Source: Propionivibrio sp.
Lineage (GTDB): Bacteria > Pseudomonadota > Gammaproteobacteria > Burkholderiales > Rhodocyclaceae
DNA: 38,479 bases
NCBI RefSeq assembly: GCF_016790145.1
Contig: NZ_JAEUOI010000219.1
Span: 1-38,479 of the forward strand
Direction of reading: 5' to 3'
Position 1 is the first letter of the stretch; every line of letters starts with the position of its first letter. The notes under the pieces were generated by a model that saw nothing but the letters and a program-made list of their open reading frames with translations, made no database searches and was not told the origin of the DNA. Of this stretch, positions 1 through 9,718 are shown piece by piece. The translations under genes were made by a program, and so were the position numbers.

Positions 1-116
1 TCAAGCGACTGGCCGATGGCGGCAATGCTAATGCTCTCGTCATCGTCGACGAACTGGCACGGCGCGGCGTGACCATCAATCCGAATTCGGCGCAAGCCGG
101 CGGCGCGGCAAAGTAG
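1..116 (+). CDS. C-terminal end of an unrecognised gene (partial)
   Basis: Reading from base 3 there is an open frame of 37 codons ending at TAG (114-116). The visible tail includes LVIVDELARRGVTINPN and ends in a small-residue stretch, AQAGGAAK. The start lies outside the window and I recognise no family. It is convergent with the enolase gene and ends about 90 bases before a shared hairpin terminator, which supports it being a real gene end. The short length means a chance open frame cannot be excluded. Confidence 0.4.
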   Translation, partial: KRLADGGNANALVIVDELARRGVTINPNSAQAGGAAK

Positions 117-204
117 CTGGCCTGCGCTTCGGGTAACTCACCGTTGTCGCCCGCACGCATCCGGTACCGTGGCGCGCTGGCGGATGGCAATGTTCAAGGC
201 AGAT

Positions 205-233
205 AAAAAAAGGCATCGCGAACGATGCCTTTT
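205..233. terminator. bidirectional intrinsic terminator between the left-edge gene and eno
   Basis: An 11-bp perfect stem (208-218 with 223-233) encloses the tetraloop CGAA. The A-run at its left (205-211) becomes a U-tract for transcripts from the minus strand (eno), and the TTTT at its right serves the plus strand. It lies 21 bases past the eno stop codon, so it most likely ends eno and also the convergent left-edge gene. Confidence 0.85.
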
Positions 234-253
234 AGTCATGCTCTATGGCTTGA

Positions 254-1684
254 TCAGAAGCCGGCACCCTTGATCGACTTGAGACCCTTGTAGATTCCCT
301 TGCCAGCGAGTTGCTCTTCGATGCGCAGCAACTGGTTGTACTTGCAGATGCGGTCGGTACGCGACAGAGAACCGGTCTTGATCTGGCCGGCACCGGTACC
401 GACGGCGAGGTCGGCGATAAAGGAGTCTTCCGTCTCACCGGAGCGGTGCGAGGATACCGCACTGTAGCCGGCCTTCTGCGCCATCTTGATGGCATCCAGC
501 GTCTCGGTCACGGTACCGATCTGGTTGACCTTGATCAGGATCGAATTGCAGGCGCCCATGTCAATGCCCTTCTTCAGGCGCACCGGGTTGGTCACGAAGA
601 AGTCGTCGCCAACGATCTGCACCTTCTTGCCAAGTGCCTGGGTGAATTTGACGTAGCCGTCCCAGTCACTCTGGTCGAGGCCGTCCTCGATGGAAACGAT
701 GGGGTACTTTTTGCACCACTCGGAATACTTGGCAATCATGTCGTCGGCGGTGTAGAGCTTGTCCGGGTCGGACTTCCAGAACTTGTAGCCCTTGCGATCG
801 CCTTCGTCGAACAGTTCGGACGATGCACAGTCGAGGGCGATGCCGATTTGCTTGCCGGCCTTGTAACCGGCGGCTTCGATGGCCTGCATGATGACTTCCA
901 GCGCTTCGTCGTTCGACAGGTTCGGCGCAAAACCGCCTTCATCACCTACCGCTGTAACGTGCCCGCCCTTCTTGAGGATGCCCTTCAGGGCGTGGAAAAT
1001 TTCGGTGATCCATTGCAGGCCTTCGGAGAAGGTCTTGGCGCCGACCGGCATGATCATGAATTCCTGGAAGTCGATCAGGTTGTCGGCGTGCTTGCCGCCG
1101 TTGATGATGTTGGCCATCGGTGTCGGCAGCACGAATTCCTTGTTCTTGTGGATCTTGCCGATGTACTTCCAGAGCGGCATCTTGCTGACGTTGGCACCGC
1201 ACAGCGTGATGGCCATCGAAGCACCGAGCAATGCGTTGGCGCCGAGCTTGGACTTGTTGGTGGTACCGTCGAGGGCGATCATTGCATCGTCAAGCTCGCG
1301 CTGGTTGAGCGGGTTCTTGCCCTTGAGCAGCGTAGCGATCGGGCCGTTGACGGCAGCAACGGCTTTGAGCACGCCCTTGCCGAGATAAACTTTCTTGTTG
1401 CCATCGCGCAGTTCGCAGGCTTCGAATTCGCCGGTCGACGCACCGGACGGAACGGCGGAACGCGCCATGAAACCATTGTCGAGGGTGATATCGACTTCGA
1501 CGGTGGGGTTGCCGCGCGAGTCGAGAATCTGACGACCGACCACCTTGGTGATCTTGACGAATTTTGCAGGCGCTGCCTTTTTGGCGGGCGCGGCTTTCTT
1601 CACTGCAACAGCCTTCGCGGCAGGCGCAGCTTTTTTAGCGGGAGCAGCTTTCTTGGGGGTTGCAGCTTTTACGGCATTGGCCAT
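254..1684 (-). CDS. eno: enolase (phosphopyruvate hydratase) with Lys/Ala/Pro-rich N-terminal extension
   Basis: Converts 2-phosphoglycerate to phosphoenolpyruvate in glycolysis and gluconeogenesis, in the cytosol. Family signatures are clear: [16 protein letters not shown] near the start of the fold, [11 protein letters not shown], the GDEGG acid, [18 protein letters not shown] (catalytic Lys) and [10 protein letters not shown] chose the ATG at 1682-1684 because GGAG (1691-1694 on the opposite strand) lies 6 bases upstream; the frame is open to 1735 but the earlier starts have no ribosome site. The 476-residue product is about 40 residues longer than usual. The extra N-terminus (about residues 5-41) is made of AAPAKK-like repeats, resembling histone H1/AlgP tails. 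The core also has variants such as KHADN and [12 protein letters not shown] that differ from what I recall of betaproteobacterial enolases, and the usual pyrG-kdsA neighbours are absent. It may be a second or acquired copy. Confidence 0.95.
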   Translation of the reverse strand: MANAVKAATPKKAAPAKKAAPAAKAVAVKKAAPAKKAAPAKFVKITKVVGRQILDSRGNPTVEVDITLDNGFMARSAVPSGASTGEFEACELRDGNKKVYLGKGVLKAVAAVNGPIATLLKGKNPLNQRELDDAMIALDGTTNKSKLGANALLGASMAITLCGANVSKMPLWKYIGKIHKNKEFVLPTPMANIINGGKHADNLIDFQEFMIMPVGAKTFSEGLQWITEIFHALKGILKKGGHVTAVGDEGGFAPNLSNDEALEVIMQAIEAAGYKAGKQIGIALDCASSELFDEGDRKGYKFWKSDPDKLYTADDMIAKYSEWCKKYPIVSIEDGLDQSDWDGYVKFTQALGKKVQIVGDDFFVTNPVRLKKGIDMGACNSILIKVNQIGTVTETLDAIKMAQKAGYSAVSSHRSGETEDSFIADLAVGTGAGQIKTGSLSRTDRICKYNQLLRIEEQLAGKGIYKGLKSIKGAGF

Positions 1685-1848
1685 GTTTGTCTCCATGTTG
1701 GAAGTTAAAAAAAAACTGTGACGCACCGACAGCAACGCGACTATACAACGGAATGACCCCTGATTTAACAGCGGGAAAGCGTAGAGGGCCGAATGAATGC
1801 AAAAAAAGTCGCAGCGCGCGCTCCCGATACTGCAGATTGCTCGGCACG

Positions 1849-2202
1849 CTAGTCGTCAGACGTCATGCTGATTGAATCAGCGGCATTCGGATTGATGATG
1901 CCAAAACGCGCCGGGATCAGGGTATAAAAGATGCGGATTTTTTCCTGATGAAGGTGGGCAAGCAGTTGCTTTGACTCTGCTTCATTGGCAATGAATTCGA
2001 CCTCGATCGCGGTACTGCCAGCCAGCTCAAAAAAACGTTCTTCGTGCACGGCATGGTGGCTTCCGAAGCCCCCGATCGCGCGAAATGCGGAGCCACCGCG
2101 CATGCCCATTTTATTGGCCTGCTGAAGCAGCCATTCCCAAAGAAGAACGCCGTGATGGCTCTGCTTTTCGTCCACATAGAATCTCAGGAATTCGCCTTCC
2201 AT
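1849..2202 (-). CDS. DUF190 (PII-like) protein paired with crcB
   Basis: A 117-residue protein of the DUF190 family, which has a PII-like ferredoxin fold and no firmly established biochemical role. Visible family features are the early LRFYVDEKQ strand, [30 protein letters not shown] and a later [16 protein letters not shown] segment. The ATG at 2200-2202 was chosen because GGAGG lies 5 bases upstream (2208-2212 on the opposite strand); the ATG four codons earlier has none. It lies 31 bases downstream of crcB on the same strand, so the two are probably co-transcribed. DUF190 genes often neighbour crcB, which suggests a role in fluoride export or its control (inference). Confidence 0.82.
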   Translation of the reverse strand: MEGEFLRFYVDEKQSHHGVLLWEWLLQQANKMGMRGGSAFRAIGGFGSHHAVHEERFFELAGSTAIEVEFIANEAESKQLLAHLHQEKIRIFYTLIPARFGIINPNAADSISMTSDD

Positions 2203-2233
2203 GTTCGCCTCCATTATCCGACTGGTCTTTTCT

Positions 2234-2620
2234 TCAAGGTGTACTTTTCAACAGGTAGATGGTAGCGATGCCGGCAAAGGTCATCACCACCGACCCGACA
2301 ACATGCGCGGCAACGGCGCCGAGCGCCCAAGAAATTCGGCCTTGCTGAAGCAGCGTGGTAATTTCTGCGGAAAACGTCGAGAAGGTAGTCAGTCCGCCGC
2401 AAAAGCCGGTGATGACCAGCAAGCGCCATTCCGGCGAAATCGCCGAAAAGGTGGCGAAGAAGGCGATGCCCAGTCCGACCACGTAGGCACCGATCAGATT
2501 GGCCGCCAGCGTGCCGGGAGGAATAGTCGGGAAGATACTGTTGAGCCGGGTGCCAAGCTGCCAGCGCAACAGGGCACCGAGTGTAGCGCCGATGGCAACG
2601 GCCAGAATTGATTTCCACAT
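2234..2620 (-). CDS. crcB: CrcB/Fluc fluoride ion channel
   Basis: A small inner-membrane fluoride channel that works as a dual-topology dimer and protects the cell from fluoride. The 128 residues give four hydrophobic segments. Family motifs are GALLRWQLG near the N-terminus, [15 protein letters not shown] (conserved Asn) and [16 protein letters not shown] (the Phe/Thr/Ser-rich pore segment). An AGGA ribosome site lies about 7 bases before the ATG at 2618-2620. It is followed on the same strand by the DUF190 gene. I looked for a fluoride riboswitch in the upstream 180 bases and could not recognise its conserved core. Confidence 0.93.
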   Translation of the reverse strand: MWKSILAVAIGATLGALLRWQLGTRLNSIFPTIPPGTLAANLIGAYVVGLGIAFFATFSAISPEWRLLVITGFCGGLTTFSTFSAEITTLLQQGRISWALGAVAAHVVGSVVMTFAGIATIYLLKSTP

Positions 2621-2761
2621 ACTCTTGTCCTGAATCCGTCCAGACCTTGTTCAGGCAGGAGAAAGCACTTTAACTCCACTTACCCACAGAAGCTGTGAAT
2701 AAGTCTGTGGATTTGCTGTGCGCAGGCCGAGAAAACCCTGAGCGGGTCAAGTCTGGAAGAG

Positions 2762-2782
2762 GCTGCCCAATAAACGGGCAGC
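2762..2782 (-). terminator. possible terminator after fadD
   Basis: Perfect 7-bp inverted repeat (GCTGCCC at 2762-2768, GGGCAGC at 2776-2782) with a 7-base loop, 16 bases past the fadD stop. Only a mixed pyrimidine tail (CTCTTCC) follows on the minus strand, so intrinsic termination is plausible but weak. Confidence 0.45.
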
Positions 2783-2798
2783 ACCCGCAGCGCGGGGC

Positions 2799-4475
2799 TC
2801 AGCCTTTGCTCGCCACTCCGTCGCGCAACTCGCGTCGCAGGATCTTGCCGACGTTGGATTTTGGCAAGTCAGTCCGGAATTCAACGTGGCTTGGTACCTT
2901 GTAACCGGTCAGGTGTTCGCGACAGTGCGCGATCAGTTGTGCCGCCGTCAGCGACTGATCCTTCTTGACGACAAAAATCTTTACCGCTTCGCCCGATTTT
3001 TCGTCCGGCACCCCAATCGAGGCGACCTCGAGAACCCCAGGGTGCATGGCGACGATTTCCTCGATTTCATTCGGATAAACATTGAAGCCGGAGACGAGAA
3101 TCATATCCTTCTTGCGGTCTACAATACGCACGTAACCTTTTTCGTCCATCACCGCGATATCACCGGTTCGCAGGAATCCATCCGGCATGATGACCTTGGC
3201 CGTTTCTTCCGGTCGATTGTAGTAGCCCTTCATCACCTGCGGACCACGGATGCACAGTTCGCCGCGTTCGCCGAGCGGCACATCGGCGCCATTGTCATTG
3301 CGTATCGCCACCTCGGTCGACGAAATCGGCAGCCCGATGGCGCCGGTGTATTCAGGAATGTTCAGCGGGTTCATGGTCGCTGCCGGCGAGGTTTCGGTCA
3401 GACCGTAGGCTTCGATCAGCGGTTTGCCGGTAACGCGCTTCCAGTGTTCGGCCACCGCCCGCTGCACAGCCATGCCGCCACCCAGTGCAAGCTTCATTTT
3501 GCTGAAATCGAGCGCAATGAATTGATCATTGTTGAGCAGCGCATTGAACAGCGTGTTGACCCCGGTGATTACGGTAAATGGATATTTTGCAAGCTCGGCC
3601 GTAAACGCCGGGATGTCCCGCGGATTGGTAATCAACAGATTGCTGGCACCGATCCTGATGAAGGCAAAGCAGTTCGCTGTCAGCGCGAAGATATGGTACA
3701 GAGGCAATGCCGTGACAATAAGCTCGCCGCCCTCGACCACGGCCGGCTTGATCCAGGCGTAGGCCTGTGCCAGGTTGGCCAGAATGTTCCGGTGCGTCAG
3801 CATCGCGCCCTTGGAAAGCCCAGTAGTGCCACCGGTATATTGCAGAAAAGCAAGGTCCTCCTGCGTCACCTTGACCGGTTTGAAATCGCTGCCTGCACCC
3901 TTTGACAGCGCCTTGCCAAAGTCGACGTGGCTCGGCAGACTCCATGCCGGCACCATTTTCTTGACGTACTTGACGACGAAATTGACAATGCTGCCCTTCG
4001 GTACGCCGAGCATGTCGCCAAGCCGCGCCATGACGACATTCTTCACGGCGGTCTTGTCGATCACCTGTTCCAGCGTATGCGCAAAATTTTCCAGTATGAC
4101 GATCGTTTCAGTGCCCGAGTCCTTGAGTTGATGCTCTAGTTCGCGCGGCGTGTACAGCGGATTGCAATTCACCACCGTGTAACCGGCACGCAAGGCGCCG
4201 AGCATGCAGATCGGATACTGCAGCACATTGGGCATCATGATCGCCACACGTGAGCCCTTCGGCAGTTTGAGGTTCGACTGCAGGTAGGCCGCAAAATCCC
4301 GCGACTGCTTGTCCAACACGCCATAGCTGATCTCGACACCCATATTGATGTAGGCGATGCGCTCGCGGTAAAGCGACACACTCTTCTCGAACATCTCACC
4401 GAGGGACTGGAACTCGCCCAGTTCAATCTCGGCAGGCACGCCCTCCTGGTAACTGTGCAGCCAGATCTTGTCCAC
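2799..4475 (-). CDS. fadD: long-chain fatty-acid--CoA ligase
   Basis: Activates free fatty acids to acyl-CoA using ATP, with an acyl-AMP intermediate, at the inner face of the membrane. It belongs to the adenylate-forming (ANL) superfamily: P-loop-like motif [16 protein letters not shown] in the middle, [12 protein letters not shown], the [26 protein letters not shown] hinge region and the C-terminal catalytic Lys in [12 protein letters not shown]. At 558 residues it is the normal length for FadD. The start is GTG (4473-4475), supported by AGGAGG at 4483-4488 with a 7-base gap. It stands alone between addA and crcB. It could feed acyl-CoA to beta-oxidation or to the wax-ester and PHA genes about 20 kb away (inference). 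Confidence 0.94.
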   Translation of the reverse strand: MDKIWLHSYQEGVPAEIELGEFQSLGEMFEKSVSLYRERIAYINMGVEISYGVLDKQSRDFAAYLQSNLKLPKGSRVAIMMPNVLQYPICMLGALRAGYTVVNCNPLYTPRELEHQLKDSGTETIVILENFAHTLEQVIDKTAVKNVVMARLGDMLGVPKGSIVNFVVKYVKKMVPAWSLPSHVDFGKALSKGAGSDFKPVKVTQEDLAFLQYTGGTTGLSKGAMLTHRNILANLAQAYAWIKPAVVEGGELIVTALPLYHIFALTANCFAFIRIGASNLLITNPRDIPAFTAELAKYPFTVITGVNTLFNALLNNDQFIALDFSKMKLALGGGMAVQRAVAEHWKRVTGKPLIEAYGLTETSPAATMNPLNIPEYTGAIGLPISSTEVAIRNDNGADVPLGERGELCIRGPQVMKGYYNRPEETAKVIMPDGFLRTGDIAVMDEKGYVRIVDRKKDMILVSGFNVYPNEIEEIVAMHPGVLEVASIGVPDEKSGEAVKIFVVKKDQSLTAAQLIAHCREHLTGYKVPSHVEFRTDLPKSNVGKILRRELRDGVASKG

Positions 4476-4631
4476 TTGTTATCCTCCTGATTAACTTCAT
4501 GAATCCGAAACTGCTCCGATTACCCTTGACAGCTTTCCAGCAACGGTAGCCAGGCCATTGAATTATTGAGATGCTATTCCATCCGGCTGGTTTATGGAAG
4601 TGCTGTGCTCGTGAATGTGATCCAGGGCAGG

Positions 4632-7600
4632 TCAGCACACTTCATGGAACGAGGCATCGGAAAAAATCAGTGCCCCGCGCACCTGGCTTCCGGGAAAGAC
4701 GTCTGACACGGCCCGGCAATAGGCGGCGACCTGCGCCTGGTAGTCGGCAAGGCGCGCGCTGTCGCTTCCCGAACTCTTGTAATCGAGCACCCAGAAGGCA
4801 GAATCCAGCTCAACGAGGCGGTCGATGCGCTGCAATTCACCCTCGCCACTCGTTAATTCGACTTCGTTCCACGCCCGTCGATACTGCGCCGGGTCGAAGA
4901 AACGCTGCAAGTGCCCGGCGGCAAGCAGGCGTTCGGCCACTGGCAATACACGCCCGTACTCAACATCGTTATAGCCCAGTTCCTTCCACCAGCCTTGCGT
5001 TTCCTGCCCGCCGGTTCGCCGTTCGAGCAACGCATGCAGCAGAATTCCGAATCGTTCGGCGGCATCCGGCGGGCGACGGCGCTCGCCGACCGGCGGCAAG
5101 GGCGCGCTCAGCACAGACGCCGGGGACTGTGCTGCATCCGGCAGCACACTGCGGAGCATCGGCAAAGTGTCGCCATGGGCCAAACCCCCGCCCAGTCTGT
5201 CGAGCGCCGCTTCAAGCAGGCGATAGGGCGTGCCCCCCTGATCCCTGGCATTCTCGATACCGCTGGCGATGAATACCTGGCGCGCGCGCGTGATGGCGAC
5301 GTAGAGCAGATTCAATTCCTCGCGCCGGGCTGTGGCACTCTCGGCGTCGAACAGCGGCTGCCGCGCCGCACCGTGATCCTCCTTGCGGCCGTAGAACGAA
5401 AAATGCCGTGGCGATGGCGCCTGCGCCGGCCAATCGACCAGCGCATCCCACGCTTCCAGCCCGCGCGGCGGTGAATTGGCGCCGAGCAACCAGACCACCG
5501 GGGCTTCCAGCCCCTTGGCGCCGTGGATGGTGAGAATGCGCACACGCCCGGCATCGACGCGCCGCGCTTCGATTACCCCCTCGTCCGGCGCATCGTCGAC
5601 ATCGGCGTCGCGCAGGTCACGCAACTCGTCGATGAAGCGCGGCAGGCTCGGATAGCGCCCGCCGTCGAGATCGAGCGCAAGCAGCAGCAGCGCACGCAGG
5701 TTGGCTTCGACACTGGCGCTGACGGCTTCCGGAACGGCCAGACGATAACGTTCGATGACTTCGCCCTGATGGAAAATCCGGTCAAGCAGATCGTGCGCCG
5801 GCAGTCGATCGGCCGCCTGCAGCCACTCGCCGAGCAGTCGCGCCGCACGCGCCAGGCACGGCGATGCACGACCCTCTCCCTCAGCGGCCAGCGCCACAAG
5901 CCGCTGCCACCATGAAGCCTCCTGACGTGATGCCATCAGCATCAAGTCTTCGTCGCAACAGGCAAAAACCGGCGAACGCAGTGCATGTGCGAGCTTCAGG
6001 TCGGCCACCGGCGTTACCAGAAATTCAAGCAGCGCTACCGTGTCGCGCACTTCAAGTGCCGCCAGCAAACCGCCGAGCGACCCGGCAGCAAAGGGAATGC
6101 CGGCGGCACTCAGCGCGCGCTCGTAACAGGCCAGGTTGGTTCGCGAACGGACCAGCAACATGATGTCGCCGTAGCGCAGCGGACGTTGTCCAGGTTGACC
6201 GTCCACCCATTTTTCTTCGATCTGCCAGACCCCCGCCATTTCGCCGATCTTCGTCGCCAGGCTCTCAGCCTCCTGCGTGAGACGTAAATCCTCTGGCTCA
6301 ACATCGGGCTCGAACAAGGGATCGCGCAAGCCATCACGCTCCGGCACCTGCTCGTCCTCGGCCTTGGCGCACAGCGGCAGCAGTTCGACCCGTCCCGGCA
6401 GCGCGCCAACCAAAGAAGTCTGCTCACGGAAGGGTGCGAACTCCGAAACGCCGAGGAAGAGCGCGTTGATCACGTCGACAATCGGCTGCGCATTGCGTCG
6501 CGTGGCATCCTGTTCGCAGCGCAGCGCGCCGTACTCGCCTACCAGGAAATCGCTCGCCACCGAGAACAGCTTCGGCTCGGCGCGACGGAAGCGATAGATC
6601 GACTGCTTGGGGTCGCCAACCAGAAAAATGCCTGGGCGCGACGCATCCGAATAAGCCGCCAGCCAGGCCAGCAGGATCTGCCATTGCAGCGGGTTGGTAT
6701 CCTGGAACTCGTCGAGCAGCACATGGCTGTAGCGCGCATCGAGACGTGCCTGCAGGAAAGCGGCAGTGTCCTCGTCGCGCAGCAGTTTGAGCACCTTCCA
6801 CTCGGCGTCGACAAAGTCGATCTGCCGCCGCGCTTTCTTGAACTCGTCCACATGCGCGAGAAAAGCCTGGAACACGGCGCAGGCCTCCTGATTGAAAGCC
6901 ACGATCCGCTCTTCGATCTGCCACGCCACATAGTCGGCGAGGGACTCACCCAACTGGACATGCAGGTCGAGGAAACGCAACGCGCCATCGACGCCGAAGC
7001 GCCTGTCGGCCGTTTTGCCCGGCTTGCGCTGGCGTAGCGTATTTGTCCCGGTCAGCAGCACACCGCGCAACAGTTCGAAGCAAACGGCCTGCCGTGGCTC
7101 AGACAGCGCAGCGCGCAGATTCCGCACCAGCGCCTGATCCCCTTGCAGTTCGCTCATTTCGAGGAAAGCGAGGTAAGCCTTGAAATCCGACGACCAGTCA
7201 CCCGTAAAGAAATCTTTCAGCGCCCGGCCAGGCTCGCTGACGCCCAGTTGCTCACGCAGCGCGGCCATGACTCTATCCGCCGTAGCCGGCGAACCTTCGC
7301 CGAAAGCCAGCCATTCGCTGCGTCGATTCAGAGCACGTCGAATCAGGCGCCGCGTCGATTCAAGGCCAACCTCGTCTAGAAGCCGGACAAAGCTCTGCGT
7401 CAACGCGCTGTCCGGCGCCTTCTGCAAACTGGCGGCGAAAGTCTGCCAGAGTTCGTCAAACAGGCGCGAACCGGTTTCGACCAGCGTGGCCCCCGCCAGA
7501 TTGGCCGACAGCGGTGCGGCATCGACGAGTTGCAAGAACCAGCCGTGAAAGGTATTGACCGCCAGCCCCGGCTGCGCCGCCAGAACACGTTCGTAGAGGC

Positions 7601-7907
7601 CGCGCGCAGTGCGTAACGCTTCCTGATCAGCCGCTACGCCACGCTCGGCAAGAAATTCGTTGAGTTGCGCTTCGCTGCCGGTCGCCAGCAGGTGCAGCCA
7701 GCCGACGACGCGTTCCTCGATCTCGCGCGCCGCCTTGCGCGTGAAGGTGATCGCCAGAATCTCGCCGGGCGCGACGCCAACCAGCAACAGACGCACGATG
7801 CGCGACGCCAGCAGCCAGGTCTTGCCGCTGCCGGCGCAGGCTTCGACAACGACACTACGCGCAGGATCGAGGGCGCGCAGGATCAGCGAATTGGTGGAGT
7901 CAGGCAT
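4632..7907 (-). CDS. addA: AddA-like UvrD/RecB-family helicase-nuclease
   Basis: Large subunit of an AddAB-type double-strand-break end-processing enzyme (inferred from architecture and pairing). The 1091 residues show a superfamily 1A helicase: Walker A GSGKT at residues 26-30, TFTRKAAREIEERV, NTFHGWF, Walker B DEFQDTNPLQWQ, GDPKQSIYRFRRAEP, ILTIHGAKGLEAPVV and LLYVAITRARQVF. A C-terminal PD-(D/E)XK nuclease follows, with RIDRL, LDYKSSG and the QXXXY-like QAQVAAY. The ATG at 7905-7907 has no clear ribosome site but gives the N-terminus expected for the family. The partner addB lies upstream on the same strand but is separated by dctA and a binding-protein gene, which is unusual. Confidence 0.88.
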   Translation of the reverse strand: MPDSTNSLILRALDPARSVVVEACAGSGKTWLLASRIVRLLLVGVAPGEILAITFTRKAAREIEERVVGWLHLLATGSEAQLNEFLAERGVAADQEALRTARGLYERVLAAQPGLAVNTFHGWFLQLVDAAPLSANLAGATLVETGSRLFDELWQTFAASLQKAPDSALTQSFVRLLDEVGLESTRRLIRRALNRRSEWLAFGEGSPATADRVMAALREQLGVSEPGRALKDFFTGDWSSDFKAYLAFLEMSELQGDQALVRNLRAALSEPRQAVCFELLRGVLLTGTNTLRQRKPGKTADRRFGVDGALRFLDLHVQLGESLADYVAWQIEERIVAFNQEACAVFQAFLAHVDEFKKARRQIDFVDAEWKVLKLLRDEDTAAFLQARLDARYSHVLLDEFQDTNPLQWQILLAWLAAYSDASRPGIFLVGDPKQSIYRFRRAEPKLFSVASDFLVGEYGALRCEQDATRRNAQPIVDVINALFLGVSEFAPFREQTSLVGALPGRVELLPLCAKAEDEQVPERDGLRDPLFEPDVEPEDLRLTQEAESLATKIGEMAGVWQIEEKWVDGQPGQRPLRYGDIMLLVRSRTNLACYERALSAAGIPFAAGSLGGLLAALEVRDTVALLEFLVTPVADLKLAHALRSPVFACCDEDLMLMASRQEASWWQRLVALAAEGEGRASPCLARAARLLGEWLQAADRLPAHDLLDRIFHQGEVIERYRLAVPEAVSASVEANLRALLLLALDLDGGRYPSLPRFIDELRDLRDADVDDAPDEGVIEARRVDAGRVRILTIHGAKGLEAPVVWLLGANSPPRGLEAWDALVDWPAQAPSPRHFSFYGRKEDHGAARQPLFDAESATARREELNLLYVAITRARQVFIASGIENARDQGGTPYRLLEAALDRLGGGLAHGDTLPMLRSVLPDAAQSPASVLSAPLPPVGERRRPPDAAERFGILLHALLERRTGGQETQGWWKELGYNDVEYGRVLPVAERLLAAGHLQRFFDPAQYRRAWNEVELTSGEGELQRIDRLVELDSAFWVLDYKSSGSDSARLADYQAQVAAYCRAVSDVFPGSQVRGALIFSDASFHEVC

Positions 7908-8201
7908 GGGTTTTTGGAGTGATCGCCTGATTGATCATCGTTTATCGATTCTGGCTTGTTCAAGCGTAAAAAGCCTGGTTGAAAATACATGCCAGAATCG
8001 TAAGCCCTCACCCCGGCTTCGGCAAGTCGAATCAATGCCTTGCAGCAAGCCGGCGAGAGCCATTCCATTCGCCGCACAATCATCCCTGTTGTTCGAGGAT
8101 CTGTCAGAGTAAAAGTTGGCTGGCGAGATACTTTCGTTTATACACCTGCTGCCGTGACCTTATCAGCGACCCGGAGTCGGCGTCTGACTGGCGTGCTGGC
8201 A
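7908..8201. other. 294-bp intergenic gap between dctA and addA
   Basis: No gene or convincing terminator was found here. Short open frames on both strands lack family resemblance and ribosome sites. The gap presumably holds the addA promoter, because dctA is unlikely to drive it functionally, but I could not identify good -35/-10 elements. Confidence 0.4.
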
Positions 8202-9584
8202 TCACGCGCTGATCGATTTGTGTGCGGCGGTGTTTGCTGCCGTCAGCCTTTCCTCTTCAGCAACCATGACGCCTTCGGGATCCTCGGCCTCCTCTTCGGT
8301 TTCGCGATCAAGAGTCTTTTGCATCTTGGTTTCGTCGAGCTGCCTGCACCACTTGCCGACGACCACAGTGGCGACACCATTGCCGATGAGGTTGGTGAGG
8401 GCACGCGCTTCGGACATGAAGCGGTCGATGCCAAGGATCAGAGCCAGTCCGGCGACCGGCACGTCACCGACTGCGGAGAGTGTGGCCGCGAGCACAATGA
8501 AGCCACTCCCGGTGACCCCGGCGGCACCCTTCGATGTCAGCAGAAGAACGCCGATGAGTGTTAGTTGATGCGTCAGATCAAGTGGCGTATTGGTGGCCTG
8601 GGCAATGAAGACCGCCGCCATCGTCAGGTAGATCGAAGTACCGTCCAGATTGAACGAGTAACCGGTCGGGATCACCAGTCCGGCCACCGACTTGTGCACA
8701 CCCAGGTTTTCCATCTTGGCCATCATCCGCGGCAGCACCGACTCGGACGAGGAGGTGCCCAACACGATGAACAGTTCCTCCTTGATGTACTTGATGAATT
8801 TCCAGATGCTGAAACCGTGCACTTTCGCGACTATTCCCAGGACCACGAATATGAAGAGCAGGCAGGTAGCGTAAAAACAGGCCATGAGTTTGCCCAGCGA
8901 GAGCAGCGAACCCAGACCATACTTGCCGATGGTGAAGGCCATTGCCCCAAAGGCGCCGATCGGCGCCACGCGCATGATGTAGCCGACGATCTGGAAGAGG
9001 ACATGGGATACCTTGTCTACCATGTTGAAGACCAGTTTTCCCTTCTCCCCGACGGCGTGCAGTGCAAAACCGAAGAAGATGGCAAAAAGCAGTACCTGGA
9101 GAATTTCACCCCTGGCGAAAGCGTCAACGACGGTGTTGGGAATGATGTCCAACAGGAAATCGATGGTGCTCTTCATCTTGCCCGGACCGGTGTAAGCGAC
9201 AATCGCCTTGGTGTCCAGGGTGGTGGGGTCGACGTTCATGCCGACGCCTGGCTGGGCGATATTCACGATCAGCAGCCCGATGATCAGTGCGAGGGTGCTC
9301 ATGATCTCAAAGTAGAGCATCGCCAGGCCTCCGGTCTTGCCGACCGCCTTCATGTCTTCCATGCCGGCGATACCCACAACCACCGTGCAGAAGATGATGG
9401 GAGCGATAATCATCTTGATGAGCTTGATGAACCCATCGCCCAGAGGCTTCATCTTGGCGCCCATCTCCGGATAGAAGTGACCCAGCAAAACCCCGATGAC
9501 GATTGCCGTTATGACCTGGAAGTAAAGCGTCCGATAGAACTTCTTGTGACCCGCCGGGGCCGCCCCTTGTGCCGTCTGTGCCAT
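8202..9584 (-). CDS. dctA: C4-dicarboxylate/H+ (or Na+) symporter DctA
   Basis: Inner-membrane transporter of succinate, fumarate, malate and often aspartate, of the DAACS/glutamate-transporter family. Signatures: [13 protein letters not shown] in the first helix, [24 protein letters not shown], the serine-rich loop [14 protein letters not shown], the [16 protein letters not shown] signature and GGTSGSGF-like [16 protein letters not shown], then [23 protein letters not shown]. The 460 residues end in an acidic tail. GGAG lies just upstream of the ATG at 9582-9584. It follows a periplasmic amino-acid-type binding protein gene by 134 bases on the same strand, which suggests joint use of related acids (inference). 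Confidence 0.95.
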   Translation of the reverse strand: MAQTAQGAAPAGHKKFYRTLYFQVITAIVIGVLLGHFYPEMGAKMKPLGDGFIKLIKMIIAPIIFCTVVVGIAGMEDMKAVGKTGGLAMLYFEIMSTLALIIGLLIVNIAQPGVGMNVDPTTLDTKAIVAYTGPGKMKSTIDFLLDIIPNTVVDAFARGEILQVLLFAIFFGFALHAVGEKGKLVFNMVDKVSHVLFQIVGYIMRVAPIGAFGAMAFTIGKYGLGSLLSLGKLMACFYATCLLFIFVVLGIVAKVHGFSIWKFIKYIKEELFIVLGTSSSESVLPRMMAKMENLGVHKSVAGLVIPTGYSFNLDGTSIYLTMAAVFIAQATNTPLDLTHQLTLIGVLLLTSKGAAGVTGSGFIVLAATLSAVGDVPVAGLALILGIDRFMSEARALTNLIGNGVATVVVGKWCRQLDETKMQKTLDRETEEEAEDPEGVMVAEEERLTAANTAAHKSISA

Positions 9585-9718
9585 TGTCTACTCCTCCTGT
9601 ATGTCTGCGTTCAAGCCCCGCTGCCCGGGGTCTCGTCATGCCAAGTCAGAACCGAATCCAGTTCCCGTCTTGATGCGGGTGGCTGGCCTTGAAAAAACGC
9701 TGTTGCTGTATCGGGCGG

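Noticed and set aside
311-1708. 465-codon open frame on the + strand opposite eno
   Set aside because: It is a codon-bias shadow of the enolase gene, with no family resemblance and no ribosome site.
1740-1848. Terminator after the DUF190 gene
   Set aside because: A seven-base T-run exists on the minus strand (1801-1807), but the preceding GCGCGCGC stretch does not make a sound stem with a loop.
2621-2798. Fluoride riboswitch upstream of crcB
   Set aside because: I could not find the conserved riboswitch core or its pseudoknot arms by eye. A covariance search would decide.
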